This document shows positions 63,906 to 64,000 of a DNA stretch of 64,000 bases, in pieces. The first letter of the stretch is position 1. Each line of letters opens with the position of its first letter. Origin of the DNA: an uncultured Kordia sp. (GTDB taxonomy: Bacteria > Bacteroidota > Bacteroidia > Flavobacteriales > Flavobacteriaceae). The notes beneath the pieces were generated by a model that had not been told where the DNA came from, did not search any database, and saw only the letters and a program-made list of their open reading frames with translations. Location: contig NZ_CANLEA010000009.1 of assembly GCF_947489565.1 (NCBI RefSeq), positions 1 to 64,000 of the forward strand, given 5' to 3'. The position numbers were made by a program, and so were the translations under genes.

Positions 63906-64000
63906 TTATTTGATGAATGATAGTATAATGACAATCGTAAAACTAACCAAAGCTAGAATTGTTGTCATCACTGTCCAACTTTGAAAGGTTTGTTTTTCGT
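63906..64000 (-). CDS. Partial CDS, C-terminal membrane helix of an unidentified protein
   Basis: Only the last 30 codons are inside the window; the frame ends at the stop 63906-63908. It ends with a hydrophobic helix (VMTTILALVSFTIVIILSFI) and a final Lys. It lies 16 bp upstream of the GPH symporter gene on the same strand and may be a membrane partner or another transporter. Family cannot be named from this fragment. Confidence 0.5.
   Translation of the reverse strand, partial: EKQTFQSWTVMTTILALVSFTIVIILSFIK

Noticed and set aside
1-64000. tRNA genes
   Set aside because: No cloverleaf with a proper T-arm and acceptor stem was noticed apart from the tRNA-like part of tmRNA; a covariance-model scan would settle this.

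Overview
The window looks like a chromosomal segment of a marine-type member of the Flavobacteriaceae (Bacteroidota), possibly Kordia or a close relative; the genus is a guess. The reasons are very low GC, many promoters with the Bacteroidota -7 element TAnnTTTG, many SPII lipoproteins with 'SC'-type lipoboxes, a tmRNA tag reading GENNYALAA, TPR-type sensor kinases and TPR-AraC membrane regulators, and families such as DUF4836, exosortase K/MSEP-CTERM and BspA-like surface proteins. I saw no rRNA, tRNA, insertion sequence, prophage or CRISPR array.

Layout. 0.3-9.1 kb: a minus-strand surface-polysaccharide locus (small membrane protein, methyltransferase, membrane sulfatase-like enzyme, GNAT/FemAB-like protein, DegT aminotransferase, Wzx flippase, hexapeptide acyltransferase), interrupted at 4.7-6.0 kb by a ParDE toxin-antitoxin pair and an unrecognised plus-strand gene. 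9.2-18.1 kb: housekeeping and unknown genes (typA/bipA, a DUF4836 lipoprotein, an ABC transporter pair, kdsA, a DUF1801 protein, lipoproteins). 18.1-25.1 kb: three paralogous membrane regulators (periplasmic TPR, one TM helix, cytoplasmic AraC HTH) interleaved with four small double-glycine-leader, Cys-rich peptide genes. 25.3-28.9 kb: a transglutaminase-like protein and two tandem paralogous histidine kinases. 29.2-31.7 kb: membrane protein, winged-helix regulator and CreD, with a shared palindromic operator. 31.8-36.0 kb: an exosortase K / MSEP-CTERM operon. 36.0-42.4 kb: two large paralogous lipoproteins. 42.5-44.3 kb: a saccharopine-dehydrogenase-like enzyme and ssrA (tmRNA). 44.3-57.4 kb: four tandem TPR histidine kinases, a NarL-type response regulator, a pseudo-receiver and a large BspA-like surface protein. 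57.4-64 kb: a DUF255 thioredoxin-fold protein, lipoproteins and two MFS transporters.

Two regulatory systems deserve most attention. First, a promoter module occurs four times (44302, 52878, 53428, 53674): four TACGTA-like boxes at offsets 0, 10, 21 and 31, followed exactly 60 bp from box 1 by a TAyCTTGC -7 element. It precedes the kinase/response-regulator operon, the pseudo-receiver gene, a gene-less stretch that may encode a small RNA, and the surface-protein gene. This suggests a self-contained regulon for the response regulator encoded inside it. Second, the GG-leader peptide genes at 22.5-23.3 kb share a long palindromic operator (GTCGT arms around an ATTTATAAAT core) exactly 33 bp upstream of an identical TATATTTG -7 element. 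A related palindrome with different arms sits 32 bp upstream of the -7 of the peptide gene at 18.2 kb. Each promoter-bearing peptide cluster lies directly downstream of a TPR-TM-AraC gene, which suggests regulator-peptide modules with diverged operator specificity. No peptide-modifying enzyme or exporter is in the window.

All functional names rest on reading motifs by eye; no database search or structure prediction was run.
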